A DNA stretch of 13,469 nucleotides from Bacteroidota bacterium (GTDB lineage Bacteria; Bacteroidota; Bacteroidia; Chitinophagales; Chitinophagaceae), in NCBI GenBank assembly GCA_023392185.1, contig JAEVZP010000228.1, positions 1-13,469 of the forward strand, in the 5' to 3' direction. Positions within the stretch are counted from its first letter, which is position 1. Every line of letters starts with the position of its first letter. Both the position numbers and the translations under genes were made by a program. This document shows, one piece after another, positions 7,301-13,040 of the stretch. Below the pieces are notes generated by a model that saw nothing but the letters and a program-made list of their open reading frames with translations, did not search any database and was not told the origin of the DNA.

Positions 7301-7334
7301 AAAGACCCTCAACTGACTCTCAGTGAGGGTCTTT
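7301..7334 (-). terminator. Rho-independent terminator of glnS
   Basis: aaagaccctca (7301-7311) pairs with tgagggtcttt (7324-7334) in an 11-bp stem. Three further pairs (ctg/cag) sit beyond a bulged base, closing a 5-nt loop. On the minus strand it is followed by a run of six U. It is 33 nt past the glnS stop and upstream of the atp promoter, separating the two units. Confidence 0.9.
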
Positions 7335-7344
7335 AAGGATAAGA

Positions 7345-7365
7345 TTTCCGGAAAATTTCCGGAAA
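7345..7365. repeat. Doublet of the TTCCGGAA palindrome between glnS stop and terminator
   Basis: Two copies of tttccggaaa (7345-7354 and 7356-7365), with 8-bp cores starting at 7346 and 7357, 11 bp apart. They fill the short stretch between the glnS stop codon and the glnS terminator, so they would be transcribed in the 3' untranslated region. Confidence 0.8.
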
Positions 7366-7367
7366 AA

Positions 7368-9044
7368 TCACTTTTTTACTTCCTTCGCCCAGCTGTCCCG
7401 CAGGCCAACCGTCCGGTTGAAAATAATCTTTTCGGGCGTGCTTTCTTTGTCCACCGCAAAATAGCCTTTGCGCAAAAACTGATAGCGCGGAATGCCGTCG
7501 GCGTAGTCGGAAGCAACCTCGGCGAGGGCGGGCTCCAGATACGCCTGCACCACTTCCATCGATGCCGGATTGAGGTATTCTTTAAAATCGCCGCTTTCAT
7601 CCGCCGGATTCTCCACCCGGAACAAACGATCATAAAGGCGCACTTCGGCTTCCACGGCAGTAGCGGCAGATACCCAGTGAATCGTGCCTTTAGGAGCCAG
7701 ACCGCTGGTGTCTTCACCGCTTTTACTTTCCGGAAAGTACGTGCAGCGGACTTCTATCACGTTTCCGGAATCATCTTTCACAAAATCATCGCAGCGCACG
7801 ATGTACGCACCTTTCAGGCGCACCATCAGTCCCGGCCCGAGGCGGAAAAATTTCTTCGGTGGTGCTTCCATAAAGTCCTCCCGCTCAATCCACAACGTAC
7901 CGGAAAAAGGCACTTCGCGGCTGCCGGTTTGGGGAATTTCCGGGTTGTTTTCAATGGAAAGAACCTCCGTTTGACCTTCGGGGTAGTTGGTAATGACCAG
8001 TTTCAGCGGGTCGAGCACGGCCATGCGGCGTGGTGCAGTTTGGTTGAGATGCTCGCGCACGGCAGCTTCCAACCGACCTACGTCCACAATGTTTTCGCGC
8101 TTACCGATGCCGCTTTCCTCGCAAAACTGTCGGATGGCCTCGGGCGTATAACCACGACGGCGCATTCCGGAAACAGTGGGCATCCGCGGGTCGTCCCAGC
8201 CGGAAACATGACCTTCGTTGACCAGTTGCAAGAGTTTGCGCTTGCTCATCACCGTGTACGTCAGGTTGCGGCGGGCAAATTCATATTGATGCGACGGGAA
8301 AATCTCCAGTTTCTGGATAAACCAATCGTAGAGCGGGCGGTGGTGGATAAACTCCAGCGTGCAGATGGAGTGGGTGATGTGTTCCAGCGAGTCGCTTTGA
8401 CCATGAGCAAAGTCATACATCGGGTAGATGCACCACGTATCGCCCGTGCGGTGGTGATGCGCGTGTTTGATGCGGTAAATCACCGGGTCGCGCATCAGCA
8501 GGTTGGGGTGCGCCATGTCGATTTTGGCACGCAGTACCTTGGCACCGTCAGGGTATTTGCCCTGTCGCATTTCCTCAAAGAGTTGCAGGTTTTCTTCTAT
8601 GCTACGGTCGCGGTAAGGGCTATTGGTGCCCGGCTCGTGGGTGGAGCCTTTCTGAGCGGCCATTTCTTCACTGGTGCTGTCGTCCACGTAGGCAAGGCCT
8701 TTTTCAATCAGCTGTACGGCATAGGCATGAAGCTGCGGAAAATAATCGGACGCGAAAAACTTGTTATCCCACTGATAGCCGAGCCAGCGCACGTCATTTT
8801 CGATGCTTTCTACATACTCGGTTTCTTCGGTGGACGGGTTGGTGTCGTCGAAGCGCAGGTTGCACTTGCCGCCGTATTTTTTGGCCAGCGAGAAGTTCAG
8901 GTGGATGCTCGAGGCATGGCCGATATGGAGGTAGCCGTTGGGCTCCGGCGGAAAGCGCGTGTGAATGCCTTCGGGGTATTTTCCGGCGGCCAGGTCGGAT
9001 TCAATGATTTCCTCTAAAAAATGATTCGAGCGTTCTTCGGTCAT
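7368..9044 (-). CDS. glnS: Glutaminyl-tRNA synthetase
   Basis: This enzyme charges tRNA-Gln with glutamine using ATP. The protein is 558 residues, normal for a bacterial GlnRS. It shows the class I signature PEPNGYLHIGHA with HIGH at 40-43, and FDDTNPSTEETEY (65-77) nearby. The segment GDTWCIYPMYDFAHGQSD (201-218) is characteristic of GlnRS rather than GluRS. The KMSKS-type loop is VMSKRK (265-270), followed by GWDDPRMPT. The C-terminal half is the two-barrel anticodon-binding domain. The ATG at 9042-9044 is chosen because a -7 box lies only 7 nt upstream, and that spacing implies a nearly leaderless mRNA. The gene has its own terminator and is divergent from the RAYT/uppP side. Confidence 0.98.
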   Translation of the reverse strand: MTEERSNHFLEEIIESDLAAGKYPEGIHTRFPPEPNGYLHIGHASSIHLNFSLAKKYGGKCNLRFDDTNPSTEETEYVESIENDVRWLGYQWDNKFFASDYFPQLHAYAVQLIEKGLAYVDDSTSEEMAAQKGSTHEPGTNSPYRDRSIEENLQLFEEMRQGKYPDGAKVLRAKIDMAHPNLLMRDPVIYRIKHAHHHRTGDTWCIYPMYDFAHGQSDSLEHITHSICTLEFIHHRPLYDWFIQKLEIFPSHQYEFARRNLTYTVMSKRKLLQLVNEGHVSGWDDPRMPTVSGMRRRGYTPEAIRQFCEESGIGKRENIVDVGRLEAAVREHLNQTAPRRMAVLDPLKLVITNYPEGQTEVLSIENNPEIPQTGSREVPFSGTLWIEREDFMEAPPKKFFRLGPGLMVRLKGAYIVRCDDFVKDDSGNVIEVRCTYFPESKSGEDTSGLAPKGTIHWVSAATAVEAEVRLYDRLFRVENPADESGDFKEYLNPASMEVVQAYLEPALAEVASDYADGIPRYQFLRKGYFAVDKESTPEKIIFNRTVGLRDSWAKEVKK

Positions 9045-9051
9045 AAGAGCG

Positions 9052-9059
9052 CAAAATTA
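9052..9059 (-). promoter_or_regulatory. -7 promoter element of glnS
   Basis: Minus strand TAATTTTG, a full match to TAnnTTTG, ending 7 nt before the glnS ATG. Transcription would start within a few bases of the start codon. The -33 position (about 9079-9082) lies inside a REP hairpin and reads GTGG, not TTTG. Confidence 0.7.
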
Positions 9060-9074
9060 AGGAGCAGGGCGGCG

Positions 9075-9115
9075 GCCACCACCCGTCAGGTTTCAAAAAC
9101 CTGACGGGTGGTGGC
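9075..9115. repeat. REP palindrome 1
   Basis: A perfect 19-bp stem: 9075-9093 pairs with 9097-9115, loop caa. The inner 13 bp (acccgtcaggttt) are common to all three copies; the outer 6 bp (gccacc/ggtggc) are particular to this copy. It begins 15 bp upstream of the glnS -7 box. Confidence 0.95.
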
Positions 9116-9156
9116 TGTAGGAAAGGGTTTACGATATACGAGTTCGCCGATTGGCG

Positions 9157-9203
9157 GATAATCCAACCCGTCAGGTTTTCGAAACCTGACGGGTTGGATT
9201 ATC
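9157..9203. repeat. REP palindrome 2
   Basis: A perfect 22-bp stem: 9157-9178 pairs with 9182-9203, loop tcg. It has the shared 13-bp inner core and a private outer stem of 9 bp (gataatcca/tggattatc). A 4-bp mini hairpin (cgcc gatt ggcg, 9145-9156) abuts its left side. The right arm ends 8 nt before the RAYT start codon. Confidence 0.95.
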
Positions 9204-9211
9204 TTTCGGCT

Positions 9212-9820
9212 ATGGAAAAAAGAGAACCGCTGCTGCCCCTGCATACCTACCACATCTTCAACCGTGCCAATGGTGCAGAGCGGGCTTTCTTGTCGGATGA
9301 AAATTACCGGCATTTCCTGACTCGTCTCCAAGAATATATCCTGCCCGTTGCCCGCGTTTATGCCTATTGCCTGCTTCCAAACCATTTCCATTTGCTGGCG
9401 CAAATCCGTGAAGAAGAAGTCATCATTGATTTTCAAAAGACAATTCCCAATAAAATACCGACTGAACTGCCCGCACCATTTGTAGCGCAGCAATTCGGGA
9501 ATGCTTTCAACAGTTATACGAAATCCTTCAACAAAAAATACGAGCGGCGAGGCTCCCTTTTTATGCGCCGTTTCAAACGCAACTTAGCTCTCACCGAAGA
9601 AGATTTTCTCACCTTCTTATTCTACATCCATAAAAATCCCGTTCACCACGGGCTCTGTGCAGCCCTGGGGCAATGGCGCTATTGCAGCTATAACGCGTTT
9701 TTATCAAATGCGCCTACAATGCTGGAAAGAGAGTATGTGCTTGACAAACTTGGCGGCACACAGGGCTTTATAGAATTTCATCAAAAACCGGTTTATCTGA
9801 AAGGGAAAGAACTGGAGTAA
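9212..9820 (+). CDS. REP-associated tyrosine transposase (RAYT, Y1/HUH family)
   Basis: RAYTs are single-domain HUH nucleases related to IS200/IS605 TnpA. They cut single-stranded REP hairpins using a catalytic tyrosine. The protein is 202 residues from ATG 9212; the frame is open upstream to a TTG at 9194, but that codon lies in the REP2 stem. Seen: N-terminal HTYHIFNRANG (11-21), the HUH motif in CLLPNHFHLL (His58 and His60), and candidate nucleophile Tyr102 in NSYTKSFN. RRGSLFMRRFKR (112-123) and FYIHKNPVHHGL (137-148) follow, then WRYCSYNAF, all typical of the family. Nothing is truncated, so the enzyme looks intact. It may be transcribed toward uppP, whose start is 105 nt on, although uppP has its own promoter. 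Confidence 0.93.
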   Translation: MEKREPLLPLHTYHIFNRANGAERAFLSDENYRHFLTRLQEYILPVARVYAYCLLPNHFHLLAQIREEEVIIDFQKTIPNKIPTELPAPFVAQQFGNAFNSYTKSFNKKYERRGSLFMRRFKRNLALTEEDFLTFLFYIHKNPVHHGLCAALGQWRYCSYNAFLSNAPTMLEREYVLDKLGGTQGFIEFHQKPVYLKGKELE

Positions 9821-9847
9821 TTGGTTGGCTGTCTGGTTGGCGACTTT

Positions 9848-9892
9848 CCAGCCCCACCCGTCAGGTTTCGAAAACCTGACGGGTGGGGCTGG
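9848..9892. repeat. REP palindrome 3
   Basis: A perfect 21-bp stem: 9848-9868 pairs with 9872-9892, loop cga. It has the shared 13-bp core and a private outer stem of 8 bp (ccagcccc/ggggctgg). It lies 27 nt after the RAYT stop and 19 bp upstream of the uppP -7 box. It could also act as a weak 3' end for RAYT mRNA, but no U-tract follows. Confidence 0.95.
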
Positions 9893-9911
9893 CTGCTGCC
9901 CGCAACATTCC

Positions 9912-9919
9912 TACTTTCG
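9912..9919 (+). promoter_or_regulatory. Probable -7 promoter element of uppP
   Basis: TACTTTCG matches the Bacteroidota -7 consensus TAnnTTTG with one change (C for T). It ends 6 nt before the uppP ATG, the same geometry as at glnS, which would give a leaderless or nearly leaderless transcript. The -33 position falls at the right end of REP3. Confidence 0.5.
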
Positions 9920-9925
9920 CACTCC

Positions 9926-10765
9926 ATGACCACGACGCAAGCCATTATCACCGCCATCGTTGAAGGCCTCACCGAGTTTTTGCCTGTTTCTTCCACGGCC
10001 CACATGATTTTTGTGAACACCGCCATGGGCATTCAGGAAGACGAATTCGTAAAAATGTTTACCGTCTCCATTCAGTTTGGAGCCATTCTGGCGGTGGTAG
10101 CCTTGTATTGGAAAAAGTTTTTCAATTTCAAGCGGCTGGATTTTTACATCAAACTCGCCGCTGCGGTAGTGCCCGCACTGGTGCTCGGCAAACTCTTCGA
10201 CGATGCGATTGAAGAAGTATTGGAAAAGCCGGTTCCCATTGCCATTGTGTTGATTCTGGGCGGTATTGTATTGCTTTTTATTGATAAAATTTTCCCGCAG
10301 CCCAAGCCCGGCGAACCCACGACATTGATTACCGACGAAAAACAGATGTCGATCAAAAAAGCGGTTATCGTTGGCTTTTGGCAGTGCCTGGCGATGATGC
10401 CTGGCACCAGTCGCGCGGCGGCTTCTATCATCGGTGGCATGCAACAACGCCTCACCCGCGCCGCCGCCGCTGAGTTTTCGTTTTTCCTTGCGGTGCCTAC
10501 GATGCTGGCCGTAACGGTGTATTCTATTTTCCTGAAGAAATGGCACGTCGCCGGTGCCGAAGTCAAAGGCTATGAAATGATTACCGCCGACTCGGCCCAC
10601 CTCACTCATTTCCTGCTGGGCAACGTCGTGGCGTTTATCGTGGCGGCGCTGGCTATCCGCTTCTTTATTGGCTTTTTAAAGAAGTACGGTTTTCAGCTGT
10701 GGGGCTGGTACCGCATTGTGGCCGGCGGCGTGATTCTGGCCCTGCTGATGAGCGGGAAATTGTAA
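9926..10765 (+). CDS. uppP: Undecaprenyl-diphosphatase (UppP/BacA)
   Basis: This integral membrane enzyme removes a phosphate from undecaprenyl diphosphate, recycling the lipid carrier for peptidoglycan and other envelope polymers; excess gives bacitracin resistance. From ATG 9926 the protein is 279 residues, the family's usual length. Motif 1 EGLTEFLPVSSTAH (13-26) contains the catalytic Glu13 and Glu17 pair and His26. The second motif is MPGTSRAAASI, with the conserved Arg; Ala replaces the Ser after it, compared with SRSGAT in E. coli. ASEFSFLLAVP of E. coli corresponds to AAEFSFFLAVP here. About eight membrane helices are expected. The frame is open upstream to 9821, but that part is REP DNA and is excluded. 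Confidence 0.97.
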   Translation: MTTTQAIITAIVEGLTEFLPVSSTAHMIFVNTAMGIQEDEFVKMFTVSIQFGAILAVVALYWKKFFNFKRLDFYIKLAAAVVPALVLGKLFDDAIEEVLEKPVPIAIVLILGGIVLLFIDKIFPQPKPGEPTTLITDEKQMSIKKAVIVGFWQCLAMMPGTSRAAASIIGGMQQRLTRAAAAEFSFFLAVPTMLAVTVYSIFLKKWHVAGAEVKGYEMITADSAHLTHFLLGNVVAFIVAALAIRFFIGFLKKYGFQLWGWYRIVAGGVILALLMSGKL

Positions 10766-10921
10766 GAAAGTAGGATTAAGAGCTTTTCAAAAACCACACT
10801 TTTTGAGGGCTTCTTAAAAAGGAATCGCAAAGAGATTCTTTCAAGAATGACAAAGAAGACAAGCACAGTGACTTTGTCTTCCTTGGAAGGAACCCTTCAA
10901 AAACCTCCTTTAAAGCAATTT
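10766..10921. other. Intergenic region between convergent uppP and Uma2-family genes
   Basis: An A/T-rich 156-nt stretch without a convincing gene. Three weak inverted repeats are visible: tcaaaaa/tttttga (10787-10806), gacaaag/ctttgtc (10849-10878) with the alternative gaagacaa/ttgtcttc (10855-10881), and a short gaagg/ccttc. None has the strong stem plus U-run of the other terminators in the window, so the ends of the two transcripts are not defined from sequence. Confidence 0.4.
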
Positions 10922-11530
10922 TTAAAATTTAGTTTTAAAGACGTCGTTCACGGCCACTTCCAATCCCGGAAAACGGACACTTTGCAGCAGTTGGTCTTCC
11001 GGAACCGGTGGCAGCGCACGGTAGCGGTTTCCTTCCAACACATAGATAAAGCAGACGCGGTGCTCGGGAGCAATCACCCAATATTCTTTCACGCCGCTTT
11101 CTTCGTAAATCTCATATTTGAGCTTCATCTCCTTGCGGGTATTGCCCCTGGAAAGAATTTCTACCACCAGTTCCGGTGCCCCAATGCCGCCCCGTTCATC
11201 TACCTTTTCCGGGTCGCAGATCACGCATAAATCCGGCTGAAGCACGGTTGTAATATCGGCATCGTTCTTGCCCTTCCGGGGAAAACGAACATCGAAAGGC
11301 GCGATATAAACCTGACAAGGATTTCTCGCAAAAAAGTTGAGAAATGGCAAAGAAAGATTGGTCAGAATCTCCTGATGACTGCGCAACGGCGCGGGACTCA
11401 TCCGGAAAATCTTGCCCCGGATCAGCTCGATGCGCTCTTCGATCGTCCAGCGCAGGTAATCGGCGTAGGTGTAAATTCCGGAATAATTGTAGTCTGGCTC
11501 GTTGAGCGAAGGCGTTTGGACCGTTTCCAT
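10922..11530 (-). CDS. Uma2-family (DUF820) endonuclease-like protein
   Basis: Uma2 proteins have a PD-(D/E)XK restriction-endonuclease fold; the biological role is unknown in most cases. The protein is 202 residues from the ATG at 11528-11530; a TTG three codons upstream is less likely. Seen in order: YADYLRWTIEERIELIRGKI (22-41), typical of the family N-terminus, then QPDLCVI (98-104) with the acidic residue. PELVVEILSRGN (119-130) with Glu124 follows, then KYEIYEESGVKEYWVI (138-153). The nuclease core residues seem intact, but activity is inferred. No partner toxin, methylase or transposase sits beside it. It lies just past the rseP terminator on the same strand, so it is probably separately transcribed. 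No clear promoter was found; TAAATTGC upstream is only an imperfect -7 match. Confidence 0.85.
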   Translation of the reverse strand: METVQTPSLNEPDYNYSGIYTYADYLRWTIEERIELIRGKIFRMSPAPLRSHQEILTNLSLPFLNFFARNPCQVYIAPFDVRFPRKGKNDADITTVLQPDLCVICDPEKVDERGGIGAPELVVEILSRGNTRKEMKLKYEIYEESGVKEYWVIAPEHRVCFIYVLEGNRYRALPPVPEDQLLQSVRFPGLEVAVNDVFKTKF

Positions 11531-11575
11531 AAAAGGCAATTTATGGAAATTTCGCTACTTATTATCCAAAAATAA

Positions 11576-11608
11576 AAACCCGCTGTTGAAGCTTTCAACA
11601 GCGGGTTT
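11576..11608 (-). terminator. Rho-independent terminator of the dxr-rseP unit
   Basis: aaacccgctgttgaa (11576-11590) pairs perfectly with ttcaacagcgggttt (11594-11608), a 15-bp stem with a 3-nt loop. It lies 20 nt past the rseP stop. On the minus strand it is followed by a U-rich run (tttttattttt). It separates rseP from the Uma2-family gene. Confidence 0.92.
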
Positions 11609-11628
11609 CTTTATAGAGAAAGGAAAAT

Positions 11629-13017
11629 CTATTTCTTAAAAAGCCGGAAAATATCCATGCCGTTGGCGTACACCATCAGGGCCAGCAGGATAATCAAACC
11701 CGCCGTGGTGGCAAAGCCCATGACCTTGTCCGAAACTTTGCGGCCGGTGATCATTTCAATCAGGAGAAACAACACGTAGCCGCCGTCCAATCCCGGAATG
11801 GGCAGCAGGTTCATGAAAGCCAAGATAATAGAAATCAGCGCGAGATAGCTCAGGAACGTATCCCACTGGAATGTTTGCGGGGCGCTTTTGCCAAACGAAA
11901 TCAAGCCGCCGACGCTCTCCGAAACCTTTACTTCTTTGGAGGTGAACAGCAGTTTCAGGTTGCGACCATAGCCCGTAAAGCTGTCCCACATCGCCGAAAA
12001 ACCTTTACCCACCGCTGCCACCGGACCGTAATGGATCTGCCGGATGTCGAAAAACCGCTCGCCGGGGCCGTAAGGCTGGAAGCCGAGAATGCCATTTTCC
12101 GGAACCTGGCCGTTGAGGACTGCATACTGACTGCCGCCGCGAACCACCGTAATCGAAATCGGCTTGCCGGCCAGCTCCCGTTTCATCTTATCAAACTGAT
12201 CGTAGAAAGGCGTGGGGCGGCTGTTGGTCATCACAATTGAGTCGCCAGCCTTCAAGCCCATTCGCTCCGCTGCCGAGCCGGACGCAACTTGCTGCACCAC
12301 CGCCGGCGTGCGCGGCATGATAAACATCCCATTTTTGCCGCCGCGGTCTTTGATAATGCTGCGCACCGTTCCTTCCGGAATCGGTACCGCTACGGGCTGT
12401 CCGTCGCGCTCTACGTTCAGCGTTTTGGCTTCGCCCAGAATCATTTCCGGTAAAATCTGGCTGAAACGCTCTACCGGCTTGCCGTCGATGCCCACTACTT
12501 TGTCGCCGTTTTGCAGGCCAATGCTCTGCGCCAGCGAATCGGCCACAATGCCGTATTTCACTGATTGCGTCGGCAGGTAATCTTCGCCCCAAATGCCAAA
12601 AATGGCCATGTAGGCAATCGCCGCCACCAGCAGATTCACGATAATGCCGCCGAGCATGATAAAAAGGCGCTTCCAGGCCTTTTGCGCGCGAAATTCGTCG
12701 GGCTTGGGAGGCGAGGCCAGCTGGTCTTCATCCATGCTTTCGTCCACCATGCCGGCAATTTTTACATAGCCGCCGAGCGGAAACCAGCCGATGCCATAAA
12801 GCGTATCGCCGATCTTTTTCTTCCAGATCGAAAAATTACCGACCGTTGGGAAGGGAAACAAAAAGTCGAAAAAGAGATAGAATTTTTCTACCCGAACCTT
12901 GAACAGGCGGGCAAAAAAGTAGTGGCCGAATTCGTGGAGGAGCACCAGCACCGACAAGGCCGCGAAGACCTGAAAGAACTGAATCCAGCCGGTAGAAAGC
13001 AGTAATTGCGGATGCAA
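11629..13017 (-). CDS. rseP: Site-2 protease RseP (intramembrane zinc metalloprotease)
   Basis: RseP cuts membrane-embedded substrates such as anti-sigma factors in regulated intramembrane proteolysis. The protein is 462 residues. Visible: the zinc motif HEFGH (28-32), the conserved VRVEKFYLFF after it, a GxG membrane-loop region GWFPLGGYVKIAGM (77-90), two PDZ domains (about 155-215 and 235-300), and the second active-site motif NLLPIPGLDGG (403-413). Further membrane helices are at about 118-140, 388-405 and 434-452. The start is TTG at 13017; no ATG or GTG occurs in frame close by, and the resulting N-terminus (HPQLLLSTGWIQFF) suits the first helix. It starts 23 nt after the dxr stop, so it is co-transcribed with dxr, and a strong terminator follows. 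Confidence 0.95.
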   Translation of the reverse strand: MHPQLLLSTGWIQFFQVFAALSVLVLLHEFGHYFFARLFKVRVEKFYLFFDFLFPFPTVGNFSIWKKKIGDTLYGIGWFPLGGYVKIAGMVDESMDEDQLASPPKPDEFRAQKAWKRLFIMLGGIIVNLLVAAIAYMAIFGIWGEDYLPTQSVKYGIVADSLAQSIGLQNGDKVVGIDGKPVERFSQILPEMILGEAKTLNVERDGQPVAVPIPEGTVRSIIKDRGGKNGMFIMPRTPAVVQQVASGSAAERMGLKAGDSIVMTNSRPTPFYDQFDKMKRELAGKPISITVVRGGSQYAVLNGQVPENGILGFQPYGPGERFFDIRQIHYGPVAAVGKGFSAMWDSFTGYGRNLKLLFTSKEVKVSESVGGLISFGKSAPQTFQWDTFLSYLALISIILAFMNLLPIPGLDGGYVLFLLIEMITGRKVSDKVMGFATTAGLIILLALMVYANGMDIFRLFKK

Positions 13018-13040
13018 TTGAGATAAATTTTTAGGGGAAA

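Larger units (their letters stand above)
9075..9892 (+). mobile_element. RAYT/REP element: REP-associated tyrosine transposase gene with three REP hairpins
   Basis: The block consists of two REP palindromes (9075-9115, 9157-9203), a single Y1-type transposase gene (9212-9820), and a third REP palindrome (9848-9892). All three share the arms acccgtcaggttt / aaacctgacgggt around a 3-nt loop. REP-associated tyrosine transposases flanked by their cognate REPs are a described arrangement. They are usually single copy and vertically kept rather than freely jumping. No target duplication was recognised. The block occupies the divergent region between glnS and uppP without breaking either gene. Confidence 0.85.

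Noticed and set aside
7175..7312. Longer atpB N-terminus starting at 7312
   Set aside because: It would cross the promoter -7 box and put 46 residues in front of a clear signal peptide starting at ATG 7174.
7323..9017. 564-codon plus-strand open frame opposite glnS
   Set aside because: Antisense shadow in GC-biased coding DNA; it would begin inside the glnS terminator.
9075..9203. Two similar hairpins with a 41-nt spacer considered as a CRISPR-like array
   Set aside because: The repeat units are perfect palindromes with variable outer stems, the spacing is not regular with the third copy, and a RAYT gene sits among them; no cas genes are present.
9194..9211. TTG at 9194 as the RAYT start
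   Set aside because: The codon lies in the right arm of REP2; the ATG at 9212 gives the normal family N-terminus.
9821..9925. Upstream in-frame extension of uppP beginning at TTG 9821
   Set aside because: It reads straight through the REP3 hairpin and the -7 element. The protein motifs and length fit the ATG at 9926.
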